From a virus, in IMG/VR virus record IMGVR_UViG_3300037264_004781, positions 1 to 35,388 of that record: DNA of 35,388 nt; one strand, given 5' to 3'. Numbering within the stretch: the stretch's first letter is position 1; every line of letters starts with the position of its first letter. Positions 1 to 7,659 of the stretch are shown here, one piece after another. The notes beneath the pieces are model-generated. The model saw only the letters and a program-made list of their open reading frames with translations, was not told the origin of the DNA and ran no database searches. The position numbers and the translations under genes are program-made.

Positions 1-27
1 TCGATGGGAGGGGTAGCGAAGGTTCAT
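1..27 (-). CDS. Start of an unidentified gene running off the left edge
   Basis: An ATG on the minus strand overlaps the stop codon of the next gene upstream (ATGA overlap). The visible codons read MNLRYPSHR and stay open to the edge. The overlap matches the gene packing seen elsewhere in this phage, which is the only support. Nine residues are too few to assign a family. Confidence 0.4.
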
Positions 28-221
28 GCCGTGTCTCTCCTGGGTCGGTTGCGTTCGTTACGCCACGGGACGCCGAACTGCGCGGCCAGGGCGGTAATAT
101 CGATGCGCCGATGGTAGGTCGTCGTGCCGTAACAAGCGCCCTTGAGGACCTTCCACGACAAGGCACCGTGCTGCTCCGCGAGGCGCTTCGCCTCCACGAT
201 GTGATTTTCTCCTTGTTGCAT
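24..221 (-). CDS. Small hypothetical protein (65 aa)
   Basis: This short basic protein follows the truncated kinase gene by only a few bases on the same strand, and its stop overlaps the start of the next gene as ATGA. The sequence is charged and soluble-looking, with no membrane segment or motif I recognise. No clear Shine-Dalgarno precedes the ATG, so it may depend on translational coupling to the kinase. I checked whether it could be the missing C-terminal half of the kinase; it does not resemble the lid or second half of that family. Function unknown. Confidence 0.5.
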   Translation of the reverse strand: MQQGENHIVEAKRLAEQHGALSWKVLKGACYGTTTYHRRIDITALAAQFGVPWRNERNRPRRDTA

Positions 222-226
222 CCGAA

Positions 227-529
227 CTAGGCTACCGCTGCGTAAATTGACCGGTCCTGCACTACACTCGTGTGGGTATTAACCAACTCGGCGGCCAACG
301 TGTGTTGGTTGAAACGTTCCTTGAGGGCGTGCATTTGGAACGCGAACGCCCAACGCTTTGGATCGTTATAGAAGAGACCAAGAAGCTGCCGGAACGATGG
401 CTTATCGACTGGCTCCGGCATGAGCGTGCACGGGCCGCCCTTGCTTCGGAGGTTGTGCAGCGTAGTGCAGAGCGTTGATTTGCCTGCGCCGATGTTGCCC
501 TCTACGGCGATGAAAAGGGCTTTAGTCAT
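227..529 (-). CDS. Deoxynucleoside kinase, C-terminally truncated
   Basis: The 100-residue product begins like a deoxynucleoside kinase of the dCK/dGK/TK2/dNK family, which phosphorylates deoxynucleosides for nucleotide salvage. A P-loop GNIGAGKST lies at residues 11-19, a substrate-site PEPVDKP at about 38-44, an FQMHALKERF helix at about 64-73, and the DRS motif at 92-94. Family members are usually about 200 residues or more; here the frame stops (TAG) seven codons after DRS, losing the lid and the second half of the fold. The ATG at 529 overlaps the methyltransferase stop by a few bases and sits just before the P-loop, so I prefer it to the in-frame ATG at 568. It is probably a remnant, or a regulatory fragment, rather than a normal kinase. 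Confidence 0.8.
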   Translation of the reverse strand: MTKALFIAVEGNIGAGKSTLCTTLHNLRSKGGPCTLMPEPVDKPSFRQLLGLFYNDPKRWAFAFQMHALKERFNQHTLAAELVNTHTSVVQDRSIYAAVA

Positions 530-1328
530 CTTGTGCGGTGGGTAACTGTATAGCGCTGATGTCGTCATCCCCGACCCCCTGTAATGTCGTGGTCTCTTGA
601 AGTGGCGGTGACCCCAATGTCGAGAGATTGGCGGACCCGATCTCCTTGGCTAGACTCGCGGCCGCGAGTGCGAAGTAAGCCGCGTCCTTCTCGAGGCTGA
701 TGTGTCGACGACCAGTTCTCGTTGCCGCGACGGACATGGTGCCGCTGCCGGCAAACGGGTCGAGCACAAGCTCACCAGGGTGACTCAGAATCGTGATGAG
801 TTCCTGGAACAAACCGGTAGGCTTTTTCGTTGGGTGCTTCGAGCGCGGAGAGGCGTAGTGGAATTCACATCGCTCGTAGTGCTTGCCCGCCCCGCGATTG
901 AAGGCCCACTTAGCGCCTGGCTTAACGGCCCACAACGCCGACTCGCTGCTTTGGACGAATGAGCGATCCGGGTTAAGGGGCATAGGGTTCCCTTTAATCC
1001 ACTCTAACTTGCGCTTGACCGAGTAACCCATCGACGTAAGCGCAGCCGAGACGTAGCCCAACACTTGCCACGAGTTCCAGATAACGATCGAGCCGCCCGG
1101 CATGATGGCCGGGTCCACGAGTTTGAGCCACGAGAGCTGATCAAACTCACCGTCCCAAGAGAACTCAAAGCCACGGCGCTTCAGCGTATCGAGGTTGTTT
1201 TTGCGGCTGATGTTATAAGGTGGATCGGTGAGACAAAGCCTTACGCTGCCAGGTTTTATTCTGGGGAGCAGCTCCATCGAGTCTGCCAAGTAAATAGCAG
1301 ACTGCTCAGGAATGTAGTCCATGCCCAC
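522..1328 (-). CDS. DNA adenine or cytosine-N4 methyltransferase (N4/N6 family, beta class)
   Basis: This enzyme should transfer a methyl group from S-adenosylmethionine to an exocyclic amino group of DNA. The catalytic motif IV DPPY is at residues 35-38 and the SAM-binding motif I FAGSG at about 192-196, preceded by HPTKKP. Motif IV before motif I defines the beta class typical of PF01555 enzymes. The length, 268 residues, is normal for an orphan phage methyltransferase, and no restriction partner is adjacent. A GTG at 1328 has a weak AGG upstream at good spacing; an ATG two codons downstream (1322) is an equally possible start. It likely protects phage DNA from host restriction or marks it for regulation. 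The recognition sequence cannot be read from the protein. Confidence 0.92.
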   Translation of the reverse strand: MGMDYIPEQSAIYLADSMELLPRIKPGSVRLCLTDPPYNISRKNNLDTLKRRGFEFSWDGEFDQLSWLKLVDPAIMPGGSIVIWNSWQVLGYVSAALTSMGYSVKRKLEWIKGNPMPLNPDRSFVQSSESALWAVKPGAKWAFNRGAGKHYERCEFHYASPRSKHPTKKPTGLFQELITILSHPGELVLDPFAGSGTMSVAATRTGRRHISLEKDAAYFALAAASLAKEIGSANLSTLGSPPLQETTTLQGVGDDDISAIQLPTAQDD

Positions 1329-1353
1329 GTCCGACCTATCTACACCGCGTATT

Positions 1354-2232
1354 CTACAGGGCTAAGTCGTTTGTAGGAATCGTTTTCTGTTCAGCACTAG
1401 GCGAAGCCGCAACACTAGAATGGGGGATGAGTTGCGGCGCTGTCTCTACCTCTGCGAGCGAATTTGTGAGCGCCGCGAGGTTGAGAGCGAGGCCCTCTTT
1501 GGTTGCCTTCATAGCGAAGGTCATCTGTCTAAGGGCCTCCTCCCCGGCTGAGACATTATCGATGAGCGCCCGCGCTCCGGCGATGTGAGCCGTCAACAAA
1601 GCGCTTGTCCTCTCACTACGGCGACGTGTCTCGTCTGAGAGTTTGCGGATCTCTTCCTTGGCCTGGTCGAGGTTCTCTCGCTGTAGGCGGGCGGCCTCAC
1701 GAACTTCGGCGATGACGCGAAGGGCTGCCGTTTCGCGGCCAGCCACGGACCGTAGTCGTTCTTGCGCTGCCTCGAATCGAGCGCGGTCCTTACCATAGCG
1801 ACGCTCTAATGCCGTTCTCGCGGCCCACTCGCGGTCGTAGGCCTGACGCCAAGCGCTGTCGATGACTTCGACAACATCAACCTTTTCGGCCTTAACCTCT
1901 TCACTGTCCTTGGTTTTCTCGATCGCGGACAGGAACCAATCCAGTTCCTGCTCAGCCGCGCCCTGAACTGCGGCGGACCAACCGCCAGCCGCCTCGATCA
2001 GCGGAACCTCTAGTCGTTCTGCTAGTGCCTTGGCGTCGTAGTAGTGCTTGTGGCCGATCCACGACTTCATCACGACGATGACGTCAGGAGTAGCCTTGGG
2101 CTCAGGAACGCGGCCGCGACTGCCTTCATCTTGGTCGAACTGCTCCACCTCGAAGGCGGCCTTGATCCAAGAAGGGACGTTTCGATCCTTCCCACCAACG
2201 ACGAACAATTTACGCTTCTTGGCGTCAGCCAT
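1354..2232 (-). CDS. DUF2325-like N-terminal domain with long coiled coil
   Basis: The first roughly 90 residues read as an alternating beta/alpha fold starting with FVVGGKDRN. They include a DVIVVMKSWIGH strand-loop and a VPLIEAAGG strand, resembling the DUF2325 family of small Rossmann-like domains. Residues about 100-240 are almost entirely charged heptad-like helix rich in Glu, Arg and Ala, a probable coiled coil, followed by a polar tail. No catalytic motif is recognisable. The ATG at 2232 has a strong GGGAGG upstream, and the promoter-like element GGGTATAAG lies just before that. It begins the minus-strand run toward the methyltransferase. Role unknown; the coiled coil suggests self-association. 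Confidence 0.75.
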   Translation of the reverse strand: MADAKKRKLFVVGGKDRNVPSWIKAAFEVEQFDQDEGSRGRVPEPKATPDVIVVMKSWIGHKHYYDAKALAERLEVPLIEAAGGWSAAVQGAAEQELDWFLSAIEKTKDSEEVKAEKVDVVEVIDSAWRQAYDREWAARTALERRYGKDRARFEAAQERLRSVAGRETAALRVIAEVREAARLQRENLDQAKEEIRKLSDETRRRSERTSALLTAHIAGARALIDNVSAGEEALRQMTFAMKATKEGLALNLAALTNSLAEVETAPQLIPHSSVAASPSAEQKTIPTNDLAL

Positions 2233-2234
2233 GC

Positions 2235-2263
2235 GGCCTCCCGGTGTTCTTATACCCGGGGCC
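2235..2263 (-). promoter_or_regulatory. GGGTATAAG promoter-like element inside an imperfect inverted repeat
   Basis: On the minus strand GGGTATAAG (2249-2257) sits 16 bases before the ATG at 2232. It is flanked by GGCC/CCGG blocks that can pair, with a two-base bulge. The right arm contains the GGGAGG ribosome binding site. No convincing -35 hexamer is present at 17 bases. The same core recurs at 3898, 10090, 11187 and 34467. Confidence 0.5.
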
Positions 2264-2305
2264 GTCCGAACTCGACATCTTCATGCGTCGCGTTGAAGGC
2301 TACAT

Positions 2306-2731
2306 CTAGAGCGACGCGAGCAGGTCAAGCGGATTGATGTCGTAGCGCTCTAGGTAGCGAGCTACGACGCCGCGTTTTGGCGTGCAGTGGCTTGCGTTGC
2401 GGCCGCGATAGATCAGCGAATCCGGCGTCACGGTCTTCCTGTTCGCGATGACGACACCGGTTTTGATCACGACGTAGCCACCGGTTTGCAGCTTCATGGC
2501 GAAGTGCATGAAGTCCTTGTGGCGGTGCCAAGCTCCGTAGTCCTTGCAATAGTTGGCGCCAAAGCCTCTTTGTTCGCGGCAACAAGGCTCGAAGTCGCGC
2601 AAGACGGCAGCCTCAAGCTGCGAGAGCTTGATCCCGTCCGGTAACTCAGGAAGTCGGCGGACCAAAAAACTAACGGCGATGTTACGTCGATCGTTCGCGT
2701 TAGTTGTTGGCAGCTCGCTACGGCCTCTCAT
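2306..2731 (-). CDS. Hypothetical protein (141 aa)
   Basis: I do not recognise the family. The protein is basic, with a CCREQ cysteine pair, a GAWHRHKDFMHFAMKLQ segment and a predicted beta-hairpin around GGYVVIKTGVVIANRK. This could be a small nucleic-acid-binding or winged-helix fold, but no motif proves it. An SD-like GGAGG occurs about 13 bases before the ATG at 2731, which is rather far. It is co-directional with genes on both sides at short spacing. An antisense reading frame over the same bases lacks an SD and is treated as a shadow. Confidence 0.6.
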   Translation of the reverse strand: MRGRSELPTTNANDRRNIAVSFLVRRLPELPDGIKLSQLEAAVLRDFEPCCREQRGFGANYCKDYGAWHRHKDFMHFAMKLQTGGYVVIKTGVVIANRKTVTPDSLIYRGRNASHCTPKRGVVARYLERYDINPLDLLASL

Positions 2732-2760
2732 GCGCGAGCGATGACCTCCACACGACGCTC

Positions 2761-3132
2761 TCAGTCAGCTGATCCTGCCAGGAGAGTAAGCGCGTCGGTC
2801 ATTGGCAGCCTATCAATGATGTTCACGACGCGCTTTGGCAGTTTAGCCATGTAGGCCTGAGCCCGGTCGGTCCGCTTGATTGCTCTGCGATCGCCGCCTG
2901 AGAGGCTTAGGAAGCCACGATCGATGATAAACCGAAGCATGCTGTCCATCGTTGCCCGACGCGAGTGCTTGTAGAAGAAGAAGCGCTTCTCGGCTGAATC
3001 GGCGGCGTCCTTGTTAAGGTTGTACATGAGCGTGTCGTAGCCGATAGACGAGCTGATCGGAACTCGACTGATGATAAAAGCGTTTACCAGTGTCTGGTTC
3101 GGAGGATTCCCTTTTCCCGAAAACTTTTTCAC
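2761..3132 (-). CDS. Hypothetical protein, possible winged helix (123 aa)
   Basis: A GTG start at 3132 is preceded by AGGAG at good spacing, which decides this start. Residues about 30-85 look like helices followed by a wing-type strand (ATMDSMLRFIIDRGFLSLSGGDRR), as in small winged-helix DNA-binding proteins, but the match is only by pattern. The N-terminus is Lys/Gly rich and no enzyme motif is visible. It lies between two unknown minus-strand genes and probably shares their transcript. Confidence 0.6.
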   Translation of the reverse strand: MKKFSGKGNPPNQTLVNAFIISRVPISSSIGYDTLMYNLNKDAADSAEKRFFFYKHSRRATMDSMLRFIIDRGFLSLSGGDRRAIKRTDRAQAYMAKLPKRVVNIIDRLPMTDALTLLAGSAD

Positions 3133-3175
3133 GCAGTGCTCCTAGGGTCTTTTACCTGCGGCCGATCGACCGCGT

Positions 3176-3850
3176 CTATGTGTAATTCCACGGCACCGTG
3201 TCGCGGCCGTTTATCTTGAACGTCTGATGTCGCCAGTCAACGTCTACCTTAGCCAGAGTGATTGTTCTCCTGTGGAGTCCCAATAGCTCGAAGAGCGCGC
3301 TTAGGTCGCGCGTCGCGATCGGAACTACAATGCATTTGGCTGTAGGTGCTCTTAGCGCTTTGTAGACAAACGCGTCCGCCCGGAACGCACCGGCGCTGAT
3401 AGATAGTCCGGCGATGACGATGTCTGGCCGGTATAGATTGATCCAATGATAGTGGAGGAACGGCGCCACGTTCTTAGCCTTGTTGAGTCGACCGAAGCTC
3501 CAGACCCAAGACAACGGGTGGCCAAAAGACGTCTCGCCTACGATACGGCGGCGTTCCGCTAAATCAGGAGACGTGCACTGCGCCCTTAGTTGTCGCCGTC
3601 TGCTGTGTAACTGGCGCTGGCGCTCGACCTCGTGCTCGATGTCAAGAAGGAACCGACCCATCTCCTGAGCGTCATCAAAAAGCATTCGCGCGAGGCGTAG
3701 CGTATCTATAGGAGGTGAGTGCAAGCTCTCATGGCGAATGGCGGCCGCCGCACGGGCGACTAAGTCCTCGCGCCGCAAGGCTGCTAGAGCCAGGGCGTCT
3801 AATATAGTCAGCTCTAGATACTTACGTTTACGCGGCCTGGTCACCGACAC
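3176..3850 (-). CDS. Hypothetical basic protein divergent from cobS (about 224 aa)
   Basis: The frame is open upstream to 3973, but that extension would overlap the cobS start and the promoter-like element at 3898. I therefore prefer the GTG at 3850, which has GGAG four bases upstream; GTG 3844 is also possible. The protein is helix-rich and basic at the N-terminus, with an Arg/Gln-rich stretch near the middle and hydrophobic strands such as DIVIAGLSISAG and CIVVPIATRDL in the C-terminal half. The latter suggest an alpha/beta domain. No family is recognised. It is the first gene of the minus-strand group, divergent from the plus-strand replication cluster. Confidence 0.55.
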   Translation of the reverse strand: MSVTRPRKRKYLELTILDALALAALRREDLVARAAAAIRHESLHSPPIDTLRLARMLFDDAQEMGRFLLDIEHEVERQRQLHSRRRQLRAQCTSPDLAERRRIVGETSFGHPLSWVWSFGRLNKAKNVAPFLHYHWINLYRPDIVIAGLSISAGAFRADAFVYKALRAPTAKCIVVPIATRDLSALFELLGLHRRTITLAKVDVDWRHQTFKINGRDTVPWNYT

Positions 3851-3876
3851 ACAGCTCCAACTGTCGTAAGTCTCGA

Positions 3877-3906
3877 CTGACCACGAACTCTTGACCAGGG
3901 TATAAG
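3877..3906 (+). promoter_or_regulatory. Probable promoter upstream of cobS
   Basis: CTGACC (3877-3882) and TATAAG (3901-3906) are separated by 18 bases, a sigma70-like layout, and the -10 is part of the recurrent GGGTATAAG core. It lies about 35 bases before the chosen cobS ATG and between divergent genes. Confidence 0.5.
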
Positions 3907-3940
3907 TGTTCGCACCCAGGTGTGGGCTGCGGAGATAATG

Positions 3941-5971
3941 ATGAGTAAGAAGCCGACCCAGACAGCCAGACAAGTCCTCGAAAAGCTCAGTGCTGATAGT
4001 AGCGGGATGGCTGGCCTCATCACATCCCCGTTCGGGGTGCTCAACGATCTAGTTAGGCGAAATGCTGAAACCGTTATGGACCCTGGGTTCTGCGACGATC
4101 TTGTTGAGAGGCTCCTTGCTAGTGGCAAGGAGGTCTGTGAACCAGATCGAGCCCTCTCGCTACTGGGCGTCGCAGACCTTGCCGGGCTTGTAGTCCACCC
4201 ATTCTTCATTCGCGCAGCCGCCCGTCGCGGCTACTCCTTCTACATTAGCGCCGATGGCGGCCTACACCGCCAGTCACACGCCGATACACCGCGAACAGCC
4301 CAGGTCGTGCTCGAAGGACCGGTTGAGTCTGATTTCTACGTCGAGCAGCCGTGGTTCAACACTCTCGAAAAGTTTGTCCAGAACAATCAGCCCGTATTGC
4401 TGATCGGGCCAGCCGGATGTATCTCAGGTGACACCAACATCTCCTATGTAGTGAGAACTGTGGATGGAAAGCTGCGCAACAAGAAAGGCGGCTCTATGGA
4501 GCGCCTTTTCAGGCGGTTCAACCAGTTGGCACAGGTAAGTTGCGGACCACGTTGGGCAGAAGACGCAGATTTCTTTATCCAATCTGTGACTGATGACGGT
4601 GTGATTTTTCTTAACCACATCGAATCGGTTGTAGATTCTGGAAACCAGCCGGTTTTCCGTATGTTGACGGATACGGGTAAATCGCTGAAGGCTACCGCCG
4701 ATCACAAAATTCTCACTGAGCATGGATACGAGGAGCTTCAGAACCTTGATGTGGGCGACCGTGTCTGTGTAAATCCGGGTAAGGCCAGGTCGCGAGGTGG
4801 TAGGCGCCCGCGTCCATACAGGAAGGAAGTCTTCGTAAAGTATCATCCGTCGGCAAGGACAAGGGTGGTTAATGGGTCCACATACCATCGACTTTACGTT
4901 TATCACGCCATCTATGAGGCATGGCGGAATAACCTCTCCTACACCGACTACATCGCGCTCTTGAATGACAAACCACGAGCCTGCAACACCAAGCTCTGGA
5001 CGATTCCGGTCGGTCACGCGGTCCATCACATCGATGAGGACCACAAGAACAACGCGATTGAGAATCTGGAGCTGATCGATTTTGCTCAACACAGCCGGCT
5101 GCACTCATCAAAGCACGGAGTGCCTATACTGTCCGAACTCGAATCAATCGTCAGTATTGAGCCTGTCGGAATTGAGCACGTTTATGATATTGTTTGTGCC
5201 AACCCATGCCGCAATTTCGTCGCTGGAGGGATTATAGTTCACAACAGCGGCAAGTCGGAGTCCGTAGAGAGGCTCTTCCGAAAGCGCAGCCAAGTCCTCC
5301 AGATCATCTCATGCACGCCGGCCATGTCAGCCGATGACTTCGAGGGGAAGATCGACATCAAAGATGGCGATACCGTGTTTACACCGTCGCCGTGTGCCAT
5401 CGCGGTTCGCGAAGGTCATGGACTCCTGCTAGACGAGGTAGACGCAGCTCCGGCTGAGGCCTGCTATTCTCTTTACAGAGTGTTGTCTGGTAAGGACATG
5501 CGCATTGCCAGGCAGGGCTACGAGGGTGTGACGCCTCTTCATAGGAGCTTCCGTGCAGTCGGCACTCAGAACACCGAAGGTCGTGGCGACGACCGTGGCA
5601 TCCACCACGGACGATCCTACCAAGATGAAGCGTTCCTCGACCGCTGGCCGGCCTACATCCGCGTCGACTATCCGGCCTTCGAGACTGAAGTTTTGATCCT
5701 CACGAAGAGAACCGGCGTGCCAAAAAAGCAGGCAGAGAAGATCGTCAAGGCCGCGACCGAACTGCGCAGGGCGTTCTCGACGGACAGGGTCATGTTTGTA
5801 ATGACGATGCGTAGAACGCTCGCTGTTGCGAGCAGCATCGCGGCCGGCTTCACACCGGAGGACGCCTGGCGATTTGCGGTACAGAACCGGGCGACGCCTG
5901 AGGACTGTCAGACGATTGAGGATTTCGTGAACAGGGTCTACGGATCGACGGCCAAGAAGCCGGTGAGCTGA
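3941..5971 (+). CDS. cobS: CobS-like AAA+ ATPase interrupted by an intein
   Basis: After intein removal (residues 160-435) the product is about 400 residues of MoxR/CobS-class AAA+ ATPase. The Walker A, GPAGSGKS, exists only after splicing because the intein sits inside it. Walker B is LLLDEVDA. A NTEGRGDDRGIHHG segment followed by DRW matches the signature region of cobaltochelatase subunit CobS. CobS works with the vWA protein CobT, and a CobT-like gene lies about 2.4 kb downstream, so the two likely form an ATP-driven complex; phages use such pairs for unproven purposes. The ATG at 3941 was chosen because GGAG lies six bases before it; GTG 3920 and ATG 3938 are upstream alternatives. The protein should be inactive until splicing restores the P-loop. 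Confidence 0.88.
   Translation: MSKKPTQTARQVLEKLSADSSGMAGLITSPFGVLNDLVRRNAETVMDPGFCDDLVERLLASGKEVCEPDRALSLLGVADLAGLVVHPFFIRAAARRGYSFYISADGGLHRQSHADTPRTAQVVLEGPVESDFYVEQPWFNTLEKFVQNNQPVLLIGPAGCISGDTNISYVVRTVDGKLRNKKGGSMERLFRRFNQLAQVSCGPRWAEDADFFIQSVTDDGVIFLNHIESVVDSGNQPVFRMLTDTGKSLKATADHKILTEHGYEELQNLDVGDRVCVNPGKARSRGGRRPRPYRKEVFVKYHPSARTRVVNGSTYHRLYVYHAIYEAWRNNLSYTDYIALLNDKPRACNTKLWTIPVGHAVHHIDEDHKNNAIENLELIDFAQHSRLHSSKHGVPILSELESIVSIEPVGIEHVYDIVCANPCRNFVAGGIIVHNSGKSESVERLFRKRSQVLQIISCTPAMSADDFEGKIDIKDGDTVFTPSPCAIAVREGHGLLLDEVDAAPAEACYSLYRVLSGKDMRIARQGYEGVTPLHRSFRAVGTQNTEGRGDDRGIHHGRSYQDEAFLDRWPAYIRVDYPAFETEVLILTKRTGVPKKQAEKIVKAATELRRAFSTDRVMFVMTMRRTLAVASSIAAGFTPEDAWRFAVQNRATPEDCQTIEDFVNRVYGSTAKKPVS
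4418..5245 (+). mobile_element. Intein with HNH endonuclease in the CobS Walker A
   Basis: The 276-residue intein starts at Cys1 (CISGDT), has a block B-like ATADHKIL, and ends FVAGGIIVHN with Ser as the +1 extein residue. All residues expected for class 1 splicing are present. An HNH homing endonuclease core (VHHIDEDHKNN then NLELI) lies between the splicing halves. Insertion splits GPAG from SGKS, a conserved ATPase site favoured by inteins. Confidence 0.95.
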
Positions 5972-5978
5972 GGAGAGC

Positions 5979-6581
5979 ATGAAGATCATCAACGCGACCG
6001 CGTGGTCAACCGACGCCCTCAAGTCAGTGGTGGATAGGGCCTGCCTGGAGATCAAGGAGCTGGAGGACTGTCGACACCCAGCTTATGCTGAGATCTGCTT
6101 CAAGCCCACAAGCAGCTACCACAAGCCAGTCCATACCACTGAGTCTAGGATCACTAGGCAGCGCCTTGATGTCCTCCTTTGGCAGCCGGTCAAGTTCAAG
6201 AACAAGCTCGACGAGCTGACGTTGATTGCGGCTGTGACCGGTGACGACGGTTTCGTCATGCCACCGTTAGCCGCCGCACAACTGCTCGTGCACATCAAGG
6301 ACGCGCTTGGTGGACGTTATGGCTACGGTAAGGAGCTGGACGAGGTCGCAAAGAGTGTCAAGAACCCGCCGGTCGTCCATGAACGATTGGCCGAACAGGG
6401 TCGGATCGATGAGGCTGAGATGGTGCTCGCGCAAGCGAAGCTCGATCTCGCGACCGTCCGGGAGAAGTTCGAAGCTGCAGAGGCCGGCTTTCTTAGGCGG
6501 ATCGACAAGTTCCAGAAGACCATTGACTTCAACAAGAAGAAGCTCGACAGGGTCAAGAAGGAGCAGCTCACCAGCCGATGA
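5979..6581 (+). CDS. Hypothetical protein with C-terminal coiled coil (200 aa)
   Basis: The ATG at 5979 follows the cobS stop by a few bases and has GAGGAG upstream. The N-terminal half has mixed strands and helices with no recognised motif. Residues about 130-195 are a long Lys/Glu/Leu/Ala helix, a likely coiled coil, ending in a basic tail. The stop overlaps the peptide deformylase start as ATGA, so the two are translationally coupled. Its place between cobS and def says nothing definite about function; it could be an adaptor of the CobS-CobT complex, but this is a guess from location. Confidence 0.75.
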   Translation: MKIINATAWSTDALKSVVDRACLEIKELEDCRHPAYAEICFKPTSSYHKPVHTTESRITRQRLDVLLWQPVKFKNKLDELTLIAAVTGDDGFVMPPLAAAQLLVHIKDALGGRYGYGKELDEVAKSVKNPPVVHERLAEQGRIDEAEMVLAQAKLDLATVREKFEAAEAGFLRRIDKFQKTIDFNKKKLDRVKKEQLTSR

Positions 6582-7084
6582 GTGACAAAATACTTCGATA
6601 CCCGGATTCACGACTCCGCCAGAAGGCGGAGCGGTTGACCAAAATCACGCTCGATGACAAGCGTCGAGCGTTCGACATGCTCAAGCTCATGCGAGAAGAC
6701 GGCGGAATAGGGCTCGCCGCGCCACAAATTGGCTGGGGTGTTCGGCTTGTGGTCTGCAACGTCAGCGGTAAGCCGGAAGACGACCTCATTCTCGTCAATC
6801 CAGCCATCGCAGAGCCGTCGAAAGAGACATGGCTTGAAGAAGAGGGCTGCCTCTCTGTGCCTGGCATCCGCGCCAAGGTCGAGCGGCCGCAGACGTGCAA
6901 AATTCTCGCGGCCAGCCTGGATGGTGAGATCTTGGCCTTCGGCGTCAAGGGGATGTTGGGTCGATGTCTCATGCACGAAATAGATCATCTATTCGGGACC
7001 CTCCTCATCGATCGACTGACTCCGGCTAGGAAAGTTGCGATCAATGGGAAGCTCAAGCGGCTGGAAGCGAGCTTCGTCCGGTAG
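6578..7084 (+). CDS. def: Peptide deformylase
   Basis: The enzyme removes the formyl group from the N-terminal methionine of nascent proteins using a bound metal ion. All three family motifs are intact: GIGLAAPQ at residues 43-50, EGCLS at 89-93 with the metal-binding Cys91, and HEIDH at 133-137 supplying two histidines and the catalytic Glu134. At 168 residues it is full length for a bacterial-type enzyme, with a short basic C-terminus. The start overlaps the preceding stop (ATGA). Phage deformylases are known in large marine and other phages, where they are thought to support translation and protein turnover during infection. No key residue is missing, so it is probably active. Confidence 0.96.
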   Translation: MSDKILRYPDSRLRQKAERLTKITLDDKRRAFDMLKLMREDGGIGLAAPQIGWGVRLVVCNVSGKPEDDLILVNPAIAEPSKETWLEEEGCLSVPGIRAKVERPQTCKILAASLDGEILAFGVKGMLGRCLMHEIDHLFGTLLIDRLTPARKVAINGKLKRLEASFVR

Positions 7085-7092
7085 AACTCTGT

Positions 7093-7659
7093 ATGAGCGG
7101 ACGACCTAGAGTTCTTAACTTCATTCAGACGACCAGTAAGAAGGCAGCAGCAGTCCAGTACAAGAAGAACTGGATCCGCTACGTGGAAGCACCGGCAGAG
7201 CTTCTGCAAGGCTATACGTGGGTCTTTACAGACGGTTCGACCACCGGCTGGCACGCAGCCGTGTTGATTCTTCCTGGTCTGAACATCCGTAGACTCGCAG
7301 CCCACGTTGCGCCCACTCCGACCAGGAACGTTGGTGCGGAGATGAACGGGCTCATTCTTGGGCTTAAGCATGCTCAGTCGGGCATCCCTGTGTGGGCTGT
7401 TTTTGACTACGTTGGGGTCGGAGCTTGGATCACCGGTGGCTGGGAAATCAAGAGCTTCGAGGTCCAGGAGCAGGTCCGCAAGATCGAGAAGATTATCGAT
7501 GAGCGTGATCTCACACTCAATCTCTTCCACCATCCTGGACACCAAAAAGACAAGAGCCAGTTCACCTTCTTTAATGGCGTAGCGGACAGCCTCTGCTCTG
7601 GTAAAAAGGCCGTGGACTCAGTGGAGCAGCTGACGAGCAAGGGGAAGACAAATGGTTAA
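7093..7659 (+). CDS. RNase H type 1-like nuclease
   Basis: The protein shows the RNase HI fold signature: a first strand with Asp47 in FTDGST, Glu83 in GAEMNG, Asp105 at the end of the VFD strand, and a late HPGH...NGVADSLC segment with His150 and Asp165. Together they match the D-E-D-D metal site that cuts RNA in RNA/DNA hybrids. The N-terminal 40 residues are basic and could be a hybrid-binding extension. It lies among replication genes, fitting removal of primer RNA; the family-A polymerase in this phage has no visible 5'-3' exonuclease domain, so a separate primer-removing enzyme makes sense. The ATG has only a weak SD. The stop overlaps the next start by eight bases. Confidence 0.8.
   Translation: MSGRPRVLNFIQTTSKKAAAVQYKKNWIRYVEAPAELLQGYTWVFTDGSTTGWHAAVLILPGLNIRRLAAHVAPTPTRNVGAEMNGLILGLKHAQSGIPVWAVFDYVGVGAWITGGWEIKSFEVQEQVRKIEKIIDERDLTLNLFHHPGHQKDKSQFTFFNGVADSLCSGKKAVDSVEQLTSKGKTNG

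Noticed and set aside
24-221. Possibility that this small gene is the lost C-terminal half of the kinase
   Set aside because: No similarity to the lid or later kinase motifs in this or a shifted frame.
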